Below are positions 23,109-32,213 of a stretch of 64,000 nucleotides of DNA, piece by piece (within the stretch, counting starts at the first letter, position 1; each line of letters starts with the position of its first letter). This DNA comes from Orychophragmus violaceus (Eukaryota > Streptophyta > Magnoliopsida > Brassicales > Brassicaceae), in the NCBI GenBank assembly GCA_030180135.1, contig CM058238.1:94857507-94921506 (forward strand), written 5' to 3'. A program made the position numbers and the translations under genes. The notes beneath the pieces are model-generated. The model saw only the letters and a list, made by a program, of their open reading frames with translations. It made no database searches and was not told the DNA's origin.

Positions 23109-26100
23109 ATGTTTGGTCTTAAAAGGAGAACTGACCAGGAGGAGAACTCATGCCAAGGAGTTTTCTATTCATCATCTAGAGCCTTGATGAAAGAAAAACG
23201 AAAAAGTTTAAGAAATGGAGATCAATCGGGTTTTTATGAGTTTTATTGTGTGCAGGATAAGGCACGCCAAAAGAAACCACAAGAGAGGCCTATAAGGAGG
23301 ACCAGAGATCATTCTAGACAGGCCAGAGATGGAGCAGATCATGACAGCAGCCGTGGTGATCAAAGAAGTCTTAAACAAACCGACAAGCTTCAAAACCGGA
23401 TGAATCGAGAAAAGAAACATGATCTGGACAAATGGATGAAAGAAGCAGTAGAAGCTATGTTCAGTGATCAAAATGAGAGCACCACACGTTCATCATCAGG
23501 AGCTGAAGCAATGAGCCAAGTGTCTTGTTGTTTAAAGGAGAAACCGGTTATTCAAAAACCAAAACATGATCAGCCATTACCAATCCGCACAAGTATGAAT
23601 GAAACTTCTATTTCAAGTATTGGTTCTAATGAAATCTTTATGTGCCATGACAGGGAGAATGATGCAAGTTCAAAGCCCATGGTACTAAAGGAGAAAGTTG
23701 AGAACAACAACAAAGAGAAAGTTTCAGATTCATTCTTCACTTCTGATCAAAAAGATGTGCCACCAACCAGAAGTGATTACTTGGTGACTAGGAGTGCTCA
23801 CAACCAGACCAAGGAGAGTTACCAGCGTGAGAGTCTCTTCCAGACAAGGTGCCTAGTCCAAAACAAAGTGTGCAGCCTTATCATTGATGGAGGCAGTTGT
23901 ACAAATGTGGCAAGCTCAACAATGGTGAAGAAACTATGCTTGGAGACAACAAAGCATCCACAACCTTACAAAGTTCAGTGGTTGACAAACAATGGAGAAA
24001 TGAAAGTAACCAGACAAGTGGTGGTGTCTTTTTCTATTGGGAGATATCAAGATGAAGTTCTTTGTGATGTTCTGCCCATGGAAGCAAGCCACATCCTTTT
24101 GGGAAGGCCATGGCAATATGATCGCCAAGTTACTCATCATGGTCTTACCAACCTATACTCATTCTTGTTTGAAGGAAAGAAGATCAACCTTGTTCCTCTA
24201 TCTCCATTGGAAGCTCAGAAAGATCAGCAGCACTTAAGCAAGAAGGAAGAGCAAGCTGAAGGAAAAACCGTAAAGCATCTTACCTTTCTCAAAAAGTCCT
24301 TGAAAGCTAAGTCTTCTCTTCTATCTTCTCAATCTGATTTTGTTCTTAAAAGTAAAGATATTTCTGATGAGCTAACCTGTTCAGAACCGGTGCAACCGAG
24401 TAGCATTGATTCCATTCCACAGGTTCAAGAAAAGAGCTCACCAAAAGAAGCACAAGGAAGTTTACTACAAGAAGATATCTTGGAGAAACCAATCCACTTT
24501 GCACCAGAACCAACCCTTATGTCATTGCCTCACTCAAAAGAGCACTGTAAGGAACATGATTTGGTTAAAACAAAGTCTGATTTGTTTGTTTTGGTTTCTG
24601 CTCAAGATGAAAAACGTTTTGGTTTGGAACAAGTAAAAGAGTTTTGTGTTTCCAAATCTGTTTTTGACAAAATGATTCCAACTCTTGAACAACTCAATTC
24701 TGAAAAGTTCCTTATGCCAAATTGTTTTCTTTTTGATGATTTTCGTGGCCTTTACTCCACTTTCAGAGATTCTTTGTGTGGGAAAACATTTGAGCTAAGT
24801 AGAGCCAAAGCAGAGTTTGCATTTGACACAATCGTTTCTAAGCCTATGAAAAGTTTTCAAGACGTTTTCTGTGAAACAAATACTTTCAATGAACTTTGCA
24901 AACCAATTTCCAGAAATCTTGGAAGCTTTCCTAAGTTTACAAAGATCAATTCTTTTTCAAAGAAAGCTTTACTTGTTTTGAGATCATTTGAGAGTGCTTG
25001 TGATATTAGGTGTTTTAAGCTTGCAATGATCATTAACGAAATGTTTGACAACAGCCTTAGCAACTTGATTCCTGTTTTAGACTTTTCAAAAATGGAGAAG
25101 TTTCTTGATAGTTTTGTTTGTCCAGATAACTTGTCTTCTCTAGTTATTTTGATAGAACAGGATCAAGGAACTATTTCTAGGGTCAAGATGATTCAAGACC
25201 TTGCAAAGGGAGTTGATCATGGACTACAAGCATGCTTGAACATGGAACGATCTCAGACTCAACAAAACAAAAGGATCCAGCAAAATATTTATCAGTCTGA
25301 TGTTTGGAATTGGAAGTACTTGAGAAAAACAACTTCAATACCAAAAGGAAGTTTCTTTCCAAAACTTTACATAGCGATTTATTTCAGGATCATTTGCTTG
25401 AAGTTTTTCTTTGTGTCTAACCCATTTCCTTTTGATGTAGGAAAATTGGATTTGAGGACAAATCCTTTTCAAGAGGGTGGGAATGATGAAATCCTGACCA
25501 GCTTTTCTCATGATTCAAGCAAATGGACAGAACCGGTCATGAAGCCAAAGAAGGAGCCGCCTGATTTCAGCTACAAGTCAACACATGGAGGTCTTTTCAT
25601 TCTGCCAGAGACCATTTGGACTACATTCTTAACTCAACTAGAGCACACCTCGAACTTGAATCAGTATATTCAGAGTTCTGATGAAGAAGTTACGCAACTT
25701 GCAACTCAAGCGATTTCCAGCTTATGCGATTCAGACATACGAGCATTCAAAGGAGGACTCAGAACGAAGGAGAAGGAATTAAGCCATGGAACAAATTTTC
25801 CTGGATTCTTGATTCATCAGAGAAGCTGTGAGAATTGGAATCACCTCAAGAACGGTTCATATGGAAAAGATATGAATTTTGCAAATCGATGGTTCTGCTT
25901 GAGGTTGTATTCCGCGACTGAGCCAGAGATTGAGTCACACAGCCCAGCTCAGGTACAATTTGGACCTGAAACCAATTGGAGCTTCTTCCTTAATCTGTTA
26001 GCTTTCCAACAAGCCCAAGAAAGGAGTGAAAGTCCAAAGTATCAGAGAGATGTACTTCATTCTCCTAGACGGACTCATCTGATGCTATACATGAAGATCT

Positions 26101-26177
26101 CTAGGCCCAAGTGTTTTGGAAGCTTGCAGACTTATGTTTGGCAACCAGGGAACTTTTCTAAGCCCAAGAAGAGCTAG
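23109..26177 (+). CDS. Retrotransposon ORF: retropepsin domain plus unassigned C-terminal part ending inside the 3' LTR
   Basis: 1022 codons from the first ATG. The open frame extends 8 codons further upstream, but without an ATG. Residues 1-48 show no domain. Residues about 50-115 are rich in Arg and Lys. Residues about 245-370 form a Ty3/gypsy-type aspartic protease: the active-site strand LIIDGGSCTNVAS has its Asp at residue 260, and the second hydrophobic-Gly motif ILLGRPW is at 329-335. This enzyme class cuts the element's polyprotein. No CCHC zinc knuckle, reverse transcriptase box, RNase H or HHCC integrase motif is visible. Residues about 400-780 are Ser/Lys/Phe-rich and unassigned, with one hydrophobic stretch at about 752-772. 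DLRTNPFQEGG resembles the end of plant gypsy polyproteins, and the polypurine tract lies within these codons. Residues 793-1022 are encoded by the 3' LTR. What the part after the protease does is unknown. It may be a captured or rapidly diverged sequence. Confidence 0.8.
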   Translation: MFGLKRRTDQEENSCQGVFYSSSRALMKEKRKSLRNGDQSGFYEFYCVQDKARQKKPQERPIRRTRDHSRQARDGADHDSSRGDQRSLKQTDKLQNRMNREKKHDLDKWMKEAVEAMFSDQNESTTRSSSGAEAMSQVSCCLKEKPVIQKPKHDQPLPIRTSMNETSISSIGSNEIFMCHDRENDASSKPMVLKEKVENNNKEKVSDSFFTSDQKDVPPTRSDYLVTRSAHNQTKESYQRESLFQTRCLVQNKVCSLIIDGGSCTNVASSTMVKKLCLETTKHPQPYKVQWLTNNGEMKVTRQVVVSFSIGRYQDEVLCDVLPMEASHILLGRPWQYDRQVTHHGLTNLYSFLFEGKKINLVPLSPLEAQKDQQHLSKKEEQAEGKTVKHLTFLKKSLKAKSSLLSSQSDFVLKSKDISDELTCSEPVQPSSIDSIPQVQEKSSPKEAQGSLLQEDILEKPIHFAPEPTLMSLPHSKEHCKEHDLVKTKSDLFVLVSAQDEKRFGLEQVKEFCVSKSVFDKMIPTLEQLNSEKFLMPNCFLFDDFRGLYSTFRDSLCGKTFELSRAKAEFAFDTIVSKPMKSFQDVFCETNTFNELCKPISRNLGSFPKFTKINSFSKKALLVLRSFESACDIRCFKLAMIINEMFDNSLSNLIPVLDFSKMEKFLDSFVCPDNLSSLVILIEQDQGTISRVKMIQDLAKGVDHGLQACLNMERSQTQQNKRIQQNIYQSDVWNWKYLRKTTSIPKGSFFPKLYIAIYFRIICLKFFFVSNPFPFDVGKLDLRTNPFQEGGNDEILTSFSHDSSKWTEPVMKPKKEPPDFSYKSTHGGLFILPETIWTTFLTQLEHTSNLNQYIQSSDEEVTQLATQAISSLCDSDIRAFKGGLRTKEKELSHGTNFPGFLIHQRSCENWNHLKNGSYGKDMNFANRWFCLRLYSATEPEIESHSPAQVQFGPETNWSFFLNLLAFQQAQERSESPKYQRDVLHSPRRTHLMLYMKISRPKCFGSLQTYVWQPGNFSKPKKS
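25471..25483 (+). other. Polypurine tract
   Basis: AAGAGGGTGGGAA directly abuts the TG of the 3' LTR. It is the expected RNase H-resistant primer for plus-strand synthesis. It is translated in the long ORF as part of QEGGN. Confidence 0.88.
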
Positions 26178-26339
26178 ATTTCGTGGCCAAACAAGATCAA
26201 TTCGACCAAGCACTTCAAAGGACAAATTCTTTGGTCAAAGAAGTCTAAGAGTCATTCCACATTAGTTTAATGTTTGGTCTTAGTCAAAGTCTTTATAGTT
26301 TTCTACATCTTTTCTTTGTCTCTTCATCTCTTTATTTCC

Positions 26340-26347
26340 TATAAAGA
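26340..26347 (+). promoter_or_regulatory. Putative TATA box, 3' LTR copy
   Basis: TATAAAGA at the exact 4152-bp offset of the 5' LTR box. If active here it would send transcripts outward into the right satellite arm. Confidence 0.6.
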
Positions 26348-26363
26348 GACTTCAAATCATATG

Positions 26364-26369
26364 AATAAA
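26364..26369 (+). terminator. Putative polyadenylation signal AATAAA, 3' LTR
   Basis: This is the likely 3'-end signal for the element's genomic transcript, 187 bp after the ORF's stop codon. Plant signals are degenerate, so the canonical hexamer is supportive but not conclusive. Confidence 0.55.
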
Positions 26370-26785
26370 AGAACCTTTTTCTGATTAAAAACTTCTTTGT
26401 TTAGAGAGTGATTCTCTTTGTTCCTTTGTGAACATTTCGATTTCTTAGTGAGTAATATCTAAGATATCAAACCGGTGAATCAAGAGGTATTCCGCAACCT
26501 TTTGTGTGACCATTCTATCAAGCCAAAGAGTGTTGTGAGTGTTGAAATAGTTCAGGTGTTGAGTTTGACATACTCTTCATTGGTTCTACACAAACTTCAT
26601 CCTAAAGCTTCCACCGCCTATCTTCTTTGTTGGATCGTAGCAAGTATCAGGCCTTGAGTTTAATATACTCATTGTTGGGTCTTCACGAGCCATTTGGAGC
26701 ATAGGATTATCTTGCCGACTTGAAGTGAGCATTTTTGGGATTTGATTCTGTCGAAAACATCACGGCTTCAGACGGGAATCTATCA

Positions 26786-26790
26786 TTTTG
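26786..26790. repeat. Right target-site duplication TTTTG
   Basis: Five bases directly after the 3' LTR, identical to the left copy. A 5-bp duplication is usual for plant LTR retrotransposons. Confidence 0.93.
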
Positions 26791-27181
26791 GCCTTAGGAT
26801 CCTTCCCCCGGTGGATATAATCAGTTTATCCTATCCCGTCATTGTTTTTTCCACCAATTTCTTCACCAGACCTCTTTGTTATCCATTTGAGAGGTTTGGG
26901 TCTTAATAGTTTCAAAAAAACTAGAGTCAATTTTTTCGGGTCAAGGAACCTTGGTTCTCGGTAGGCTATAACCTTCCCACGGTGTATAGACGGGTTTTTC
27001 GGGTCATTTGTTTTCCACCAATTTCTTCACCAGACCTCTTTTATATCCCATTTTAAGGGTTTTGGTCATGATAGTTTCAAAAAAACTAGATCCAGTTCTT
27101 CCTGGGTCATGGAAACTTGCATTTTGGCCTTAGAATCCTTCTCGGCGGTGCATCTGGTCAGGATAATCCATCACGTCAGTC

Positions 27182-27327
27182 AGTATGGCCGAGATAGTCC
27201 TTCCCGTCAAATCGTTTCCATCCCGTTAGTCAGTATGGCCGAGATGGTCCTTCCCGTGAGTTCGTTTCCATCCCGTTAGTCAGTATGGCCGAGATAGTCC
27301 TTCCCGTCAGTTCGTTTCCATCCCGTC
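27182..27327 (+). repeat. Triple 50-bp subrepeat (copy 2)
   Basis: Same arrangement, with starts at 27182, 27232 and 27282 and the same private CAAATCG and GTGAGTTCG variants. The six copies therefore descend from one triplication event. Confidence 0.9.
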
Positions 27328-30300
27328 AGTCCATTAGGAGGTTTTGGCCTTAGGATCCTTCCCCCGGTGGATAGAATCAGTTTATCCTATCCCGTCATTG
27401 TTTTTTCCACCAATTTCTTCACCAGACCTCTTTGTTATCCATTTGAGAGGTTTGGGTCTTGATAGTTTCAAAAAAACTCGAGTCAATTTTTTTCGGGTCA
27501 AGGAACCTTGGTTCTCGGTAGGCTATAACCTTCCCACGGTGTATAGACGGGTTTTTCGGGTCATTTGTTTTCCACCAATTTCTTCTCCAGACCTCTTTTA
27601 TATCCCATTTTAAGGGTTTTGGTCATGATAGTTTCAAAAAAACTCGATCCAATTCTTCCTGGGTCATGGAAACTTGCATTTTGGGCTTAGAATCCTTCTC
27701 GGCGGTGCATCTGGTCAGGATAATCCATCCCGTTAGTCAGTATGGCCGAGATAGTCCTTCCCGTCAGTCCATTAGGAGGTTTTGGCCTTAGGATCCTTCC
27801 CCCGGTGAATAGAATCAGTTTATCTTATCCCGTCATTGTTTTTTCCACCAATTTCTTCACCAGACCTCTTTGTTATCCATTTGAGAGGTTTGGGTCTTGA
27901 TAGCTTCAAAAAAACTCGAGTCAATTTTTTCGGGTCAAGGAACCTTGGTTCTCGGTAGGCTATAACCTTCCCACGGTGTATAGACGGGTTTTTCGGGTCA
28001 TTTGTTTTCCACCAATTTCTTCACCAGACCTCTTTTATATCCCATTTTAAGGGTTTTGGTCATGATAGTTTCAAAAAAACTCGATCCAATTCTTCCTGGG
28101 TCATGGAAACTCGCATTTTGGCCTTAGAATCCTTCTCGGCGGTGCATCTGGTCAGGATAATCCATCCTGTTAGTCAGTATGGCCGATATTGTCCTTCCCG
28201 TCAGTCCATTAGGAGGTTTTGGCCTTAGGATCCTTCCCCCGGTGGATAGAATCAGTTTATCCTATCCCGTCATTGTTTTTTACACCAATTTCTTCACCAG
28301 ACCTCTTTGTTATCCATTTGAGAGGTTTGGGTCTTGATAGTTTCAAAAAAACTCGAGTCAATTTTTCGGGTCAAGGAACCTTGGTTCTCAGTAGGCTATA
28401 ACCTTCCCACAGTGTATAGACGGGTTTTTCGGGTCATTTGTTTTCCACCAATTTCTTCACCAGACCTCTTTTATATCCCATTTTAAGGGTTTTGGTCATG
28501 ATAGTTTCAAAAAAAACTCGATCCAATTCTTCCTGGGTCATGGAAACTTGCATTTTGGCCTTAGAATCCTTCTCGGCGGTGCATCTGGTCAGGATAATCC
28601 ATCCCGTTAGTCAGTATGGCCGAGATAGTCCTTCCCGTCAGTCCATTAGGAGGTTTTGGCCTTAGGATCCTTCCCCCGGTGGATAGAATCAGTTTATCCT
28701 ATCCCGTCATTGTTTTTTACACCAATTTCTTCACCAGACCTCTTTGTTATCCATTTGAGAGGTTTGGGTCTTGATAGTTTCAAAAAAACTCGAGTCAATT
28801 TTTTCGGGTCAAGGAACCTTGGTTCTCGGTAGGCTATAACCTTCCCACGGTGTATAGACGGGTTTTTCGGGTCATTTATTTTCCACCAATTTCTTCACCA
28901 GACCTCTTTTATATCCCATTTTAAGGGTTTTGGTCATGATAGTTTCAAAAAAACTCGATCCAATTCTTCCTGGGTCATGGAAACTTGCATTTTGGCCTTA
29001 GAATCCTTCTCGGCGGTGCATCTGGTCAGGATAATCCATCCCGTTAGTCAGTATGGCCGAGATAGTCCTTCCCGTCAGTCCATTAGGAGGTTTTGTCCTT
29101 AGGATCCTTCCCCCGGTGGATAGAATCAGTTTATCCTATCCCGTCATTGTTTTTTCCACCAATTTCTTCACCAGACCTCTTTGTTATCCATTTGAGAGGT
29201 TTGGGTCTTGATAGTTATAAAAAAACTCGAGTCAATTTTTCCGGGTCAAGGAACCTTGGTTCTCGGTAGGCTATAACCTTCCCACGGTGTATAGACGGGT
29301 TTTTTGGGTCATTTGTTTTCCACCAATTTCTTCACCAGACCTCTTTTATATCCCATTTTAAGGGTTTTGGTCATGATAGTTTCAAAAAAACTCGATCCAA
29401 TTCTTCCTGGGTCATGGAAACTCGCATTTTGGCCTTAGAATCCTTCTCGGCGGTGCATCTGGTCAGGATAATCCATCCCGTTAGTCAGTATGGCCGATAT
29501 TGTCCTTCCCGTCAGTCCATTAGGAGGTTTTGGCCTTAGGATCCTTCCCCCGGTGGATAGAATCAGTTTATCCTATCCCGTCATTGTTTTTTACACCAAT
29601 TTCTTCACCAGACCTCTTTGTTATCCATTTGAGAGGTTTGGGTCTTGATAGTTTCAAAAAAACTCGAGTCAATTTTTCGGGTCAAGGAACCTTGGTTCTC
29701 AGTAGGCAATAACCTTCCCACAGTGTATAGACGGGTTTTTCGGGTCATTTGTTTTCCACCAATTTCTTCACCAGACCTCTTTTATATCCCATTTTAAGGG
29801 TTTTGGTCATGATAGTTTCAAAAAAAACTCGATCCAATTCTTCCTGGGTCATGGAAACTTGCATTTTGGCCTTAGAATCCTTCTCGGCGGTGCATCTGGT
29901 CAGGATAATCCATCCCGTTAGTCAGTATGGCCGAGATAGTCCTTCCCGTCAGTCCATTAGGAGGTTTTGGCCTTAGGATCCTTCCCCCGGTGGATAGAAT
30001 CAGTTTATCCTATCCCGTCATTGTTTTTTACACCAATTTCTTCACCAGACCTCTTTGTTATCCATTTGAGAGGTTTGGGTCTTGATAGTTTCAAAAAAAC
30101 TCGAGTCAATTTTTTCGGGTCAAGGAACCTTGGTTCTCGGTAGGCTATAACCTTCCCACGGTGTATAGACGGGTTTTTCGGGTCATTTATTTTCCACCAA
30201 TTTCTTCACCAGACCTCTTTTATATCCCATTTTAAGGGTTTTGGTCATGATAGTTTCAAAAAAACTCGATCCAATTCTTCCTGGGTCATGGAAACTTGCA

Positions 30301-32213
30301 TTTTGGCCTTAGAATCCTTCTCGGCGGTGCATCTGGTCAGGATAATCCATCCCGTTAGTCAGTATGGCCGAGATAGTCCTTCCCGTCAGTCCATTAGGAG
30401 GTTTTGTCCTTAGGATCCTTCCCCCGGTGGATAGAATCAGTTTATCCTATCCCGTCATTGTTTTTTCCACCAATTTCTTCACCAGACCTCTTTGTTATCC
30501 ATTTGAGAGGTTTGGGTCTTGATAGTTATAAAAAAACTCGAGTCAATTTTTCCGGGTCAAGGAACTTTGGTTCTCGGTAGGCTATAACCTTCCCACGGTG
30601 TATAGATGGGTTTTTCGGGTCATTTGTTTTCCACCAATTTCTTCACCATACCTCTTTTATATCCCATTTTAAGGGTTTTGGTCATGATAGTTTCAAAAAA
30701 ACTCGATCCAATTCTTCCTGGGTCATGGAAACTTGCATTTTGGCCTTAGAATCCTTCTCGGCGGTGCATCTGGTCAGGATAATCCATCACGTCAGTCAGT
30801 ATGGCCGAGATAGTCCTTCCCGTCAGTTCGTTTCCATCCCGTTAGTCAGTATGGCCGAGATAGTCCTTCACGTCAGTTATGGCCGAGATAGTCCTTCCCG
30901 TCATGGAAACTTGCATTTTGGCCTTAGAATCCTTCTCTGCGGTTCACCTGGTCAGGATAATCCATCCCGTTAGTCAGTATGGCCGAGATAGTCCTTCCCG
31001 CCAGTCCATTAGGAGGTTTTGGCCTTAGGATCCTTCCCCCGGTGGATATAATCAGTTTATCCTATCCCGTCATTGTTTTTTCCACCAATTTCTTCACCAG
31101 ACCTCTTTGTTATCCATTTGAGAGGTTTGGGTCTTGATAGTTTCAAAAAAACTCGAGTCAATTTTTTCGGGCCAAGGAACCTTGGTTCTCGGTAGGCTAT
31201 AACCTTCCCACGGTGTATAGACGGGTTTTTCGGGTCATTTGTTTTCCACCAATTTCTTCACCAGACCTCTTTTATATCCCATTTTAAGGGTTTTGGTCAT
31301 GATAGTTTCAAAAAAACTCGATCCAATTCTTCCTGGGTCACGGAAACTTGCATTTTGGCCTTAGAATCCTTCTCGGCGGTGCATCTGGTCAGGATAATCC
31401 ATCCCGTTAGTCAGTATGGCCGATATTGTCCTTCCCGTCAGTCCATTAGGAGGTTTTGGCCTTAGGATCCTTCCCCCGGTGGATAGAATCAGTTTATCCT
31501 ATCCCGTCATTGTTTTTTACACCAATTTCTTCACCAGACCTCTTTGTTATCCATTTGAGAGGTTTGGGTCTTGATAGTTTCAAAAAAACTCGAGTCAATT
31601 TTTCGGGTCAAGGAACCTTGGTTCTCAGTAGGCTATAACCTTCCCACAGTGTATAGACGGGTTTTTCGGGTCATTTGTTTTCCACCAATTTCTTCACCAG
31701 ACCTCTTTTATATCCCATTTTAAGGGTTTTGGTCATGATAGTTTCAAAAAAAACTCGATCCAATTCTTCCTGGGTCATGGAAACTTGCATTTTGGCCTTA
31801 GAATCCTTCTCGGCGGTGCATCTGGTCAGGATAATCCATCCCGTTAGTCAGTATGGCCGAGATAGTCCTTCCCGTCAGTCCATTAGGAGGTTTTGGCCTT
31901 AGGATCCTTCCCCCGGTGGATAGAATCAGTTTATCCTATCCCGTCATTGTTTTTTACACCAATTTCTTCACCAGACCTCTTTGTTATCCATTTGAGAGAT
32001 TTGGGTCTTGATAGTTTCAAAAAAACTCGAGTCAATTTTTTCGGGTCAAGGAACCTTGGTTCTCGGTAGGCTATAACCTTCCCACGGTGTATAGACGGGT
32101 TTTTCGGGTCATTTATTTTCCACCAATTTCTTCACCAGACCTCTTTTATATCCCATTTTAAGGGTTTTGGTCATGATAGTTTCAAAAAAACTCGATCCAA
32201 TTCTTCCTGGGTC

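Larger units (their letters stand above)
21332..26785 (+). mobile_element. Complete young non-autonomous Ty3/gypsy-type LTR retrotransposon
   Basis: The 5454-bp element has two 1302-bp direct LTRs with TG...CA ends, a primer-binding site two bases after the 5' LTR, a polypurine tract directly before the 3' LTR, and TTTTG target duplications on both sides. The internal region is only 2850 bp. Its single long ORF has a gypsy-type retropepsin domain but no visible reverse transcriptase, RNase H or integrase motifs, so mobility would need enzymes from another element. The two LTRs differ at one position seen by reading (T at 21698, G at 25850). Its base and codon character differs sharply from the surrounding satellite. 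Classification as Ty3/gypsy rests on the protease and PBS only. Confidence 0.93.
25484..26785 (+). repeat. 3' long terminal repeat (1302 bp)
   Basis: Direct repeat of the 5' LTR with the same ends, preceded by the polypurine tract and followed by the TTTTG target duplication. Its first 694 bp are the 3' end of the element's long ORF, whose stop codon is at 26175-26177. Confidence 0.96.
21035..32213 (+). repeat. Large satellite block, copy 2 (carries the retrotransposon and an internal 1311-bp duplication)
   Basis: Between its two long units (21035 and 30725) lie 9690 bp. Subtracting the 5459 bp added by the retrotransposon leaves 4231 bp, which is 2920 plus 1311 (3 x 437). The extra 1311 bp is visible as a repeated set of frames at 28219/28438 and 29530/29749. 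The first set matches copy 3 (ATCCTGTTAGTC near 28164 and 33886). The second matches copy 1 (LVLSRQ-ending frame, CACCTGG variant). Confidence 0.85.

Noticed and set aside
23208..23471. Antisense open frames inside the retrotransposon ORF (also 23934-24140 and 24857-25063)
   Set aside because: They are short, have no recognisable motif, and lie opposite a 1022-codon frame with a clear protease domain.
24037..24237. Sense-strand alternate-frame ORFs at 24037-24237 and 24406-24636
   Set aside because: They lie wholly inside the main ORF in other frames and show no domain.
25362..25440. Envelope-like transmembrane domain before the polypurine tract
   Set aside because: There is one hydrophobic stretch (residues about 752-772), but no signal peptide, cleavage site or cysteine pattern to support an env-like protein.
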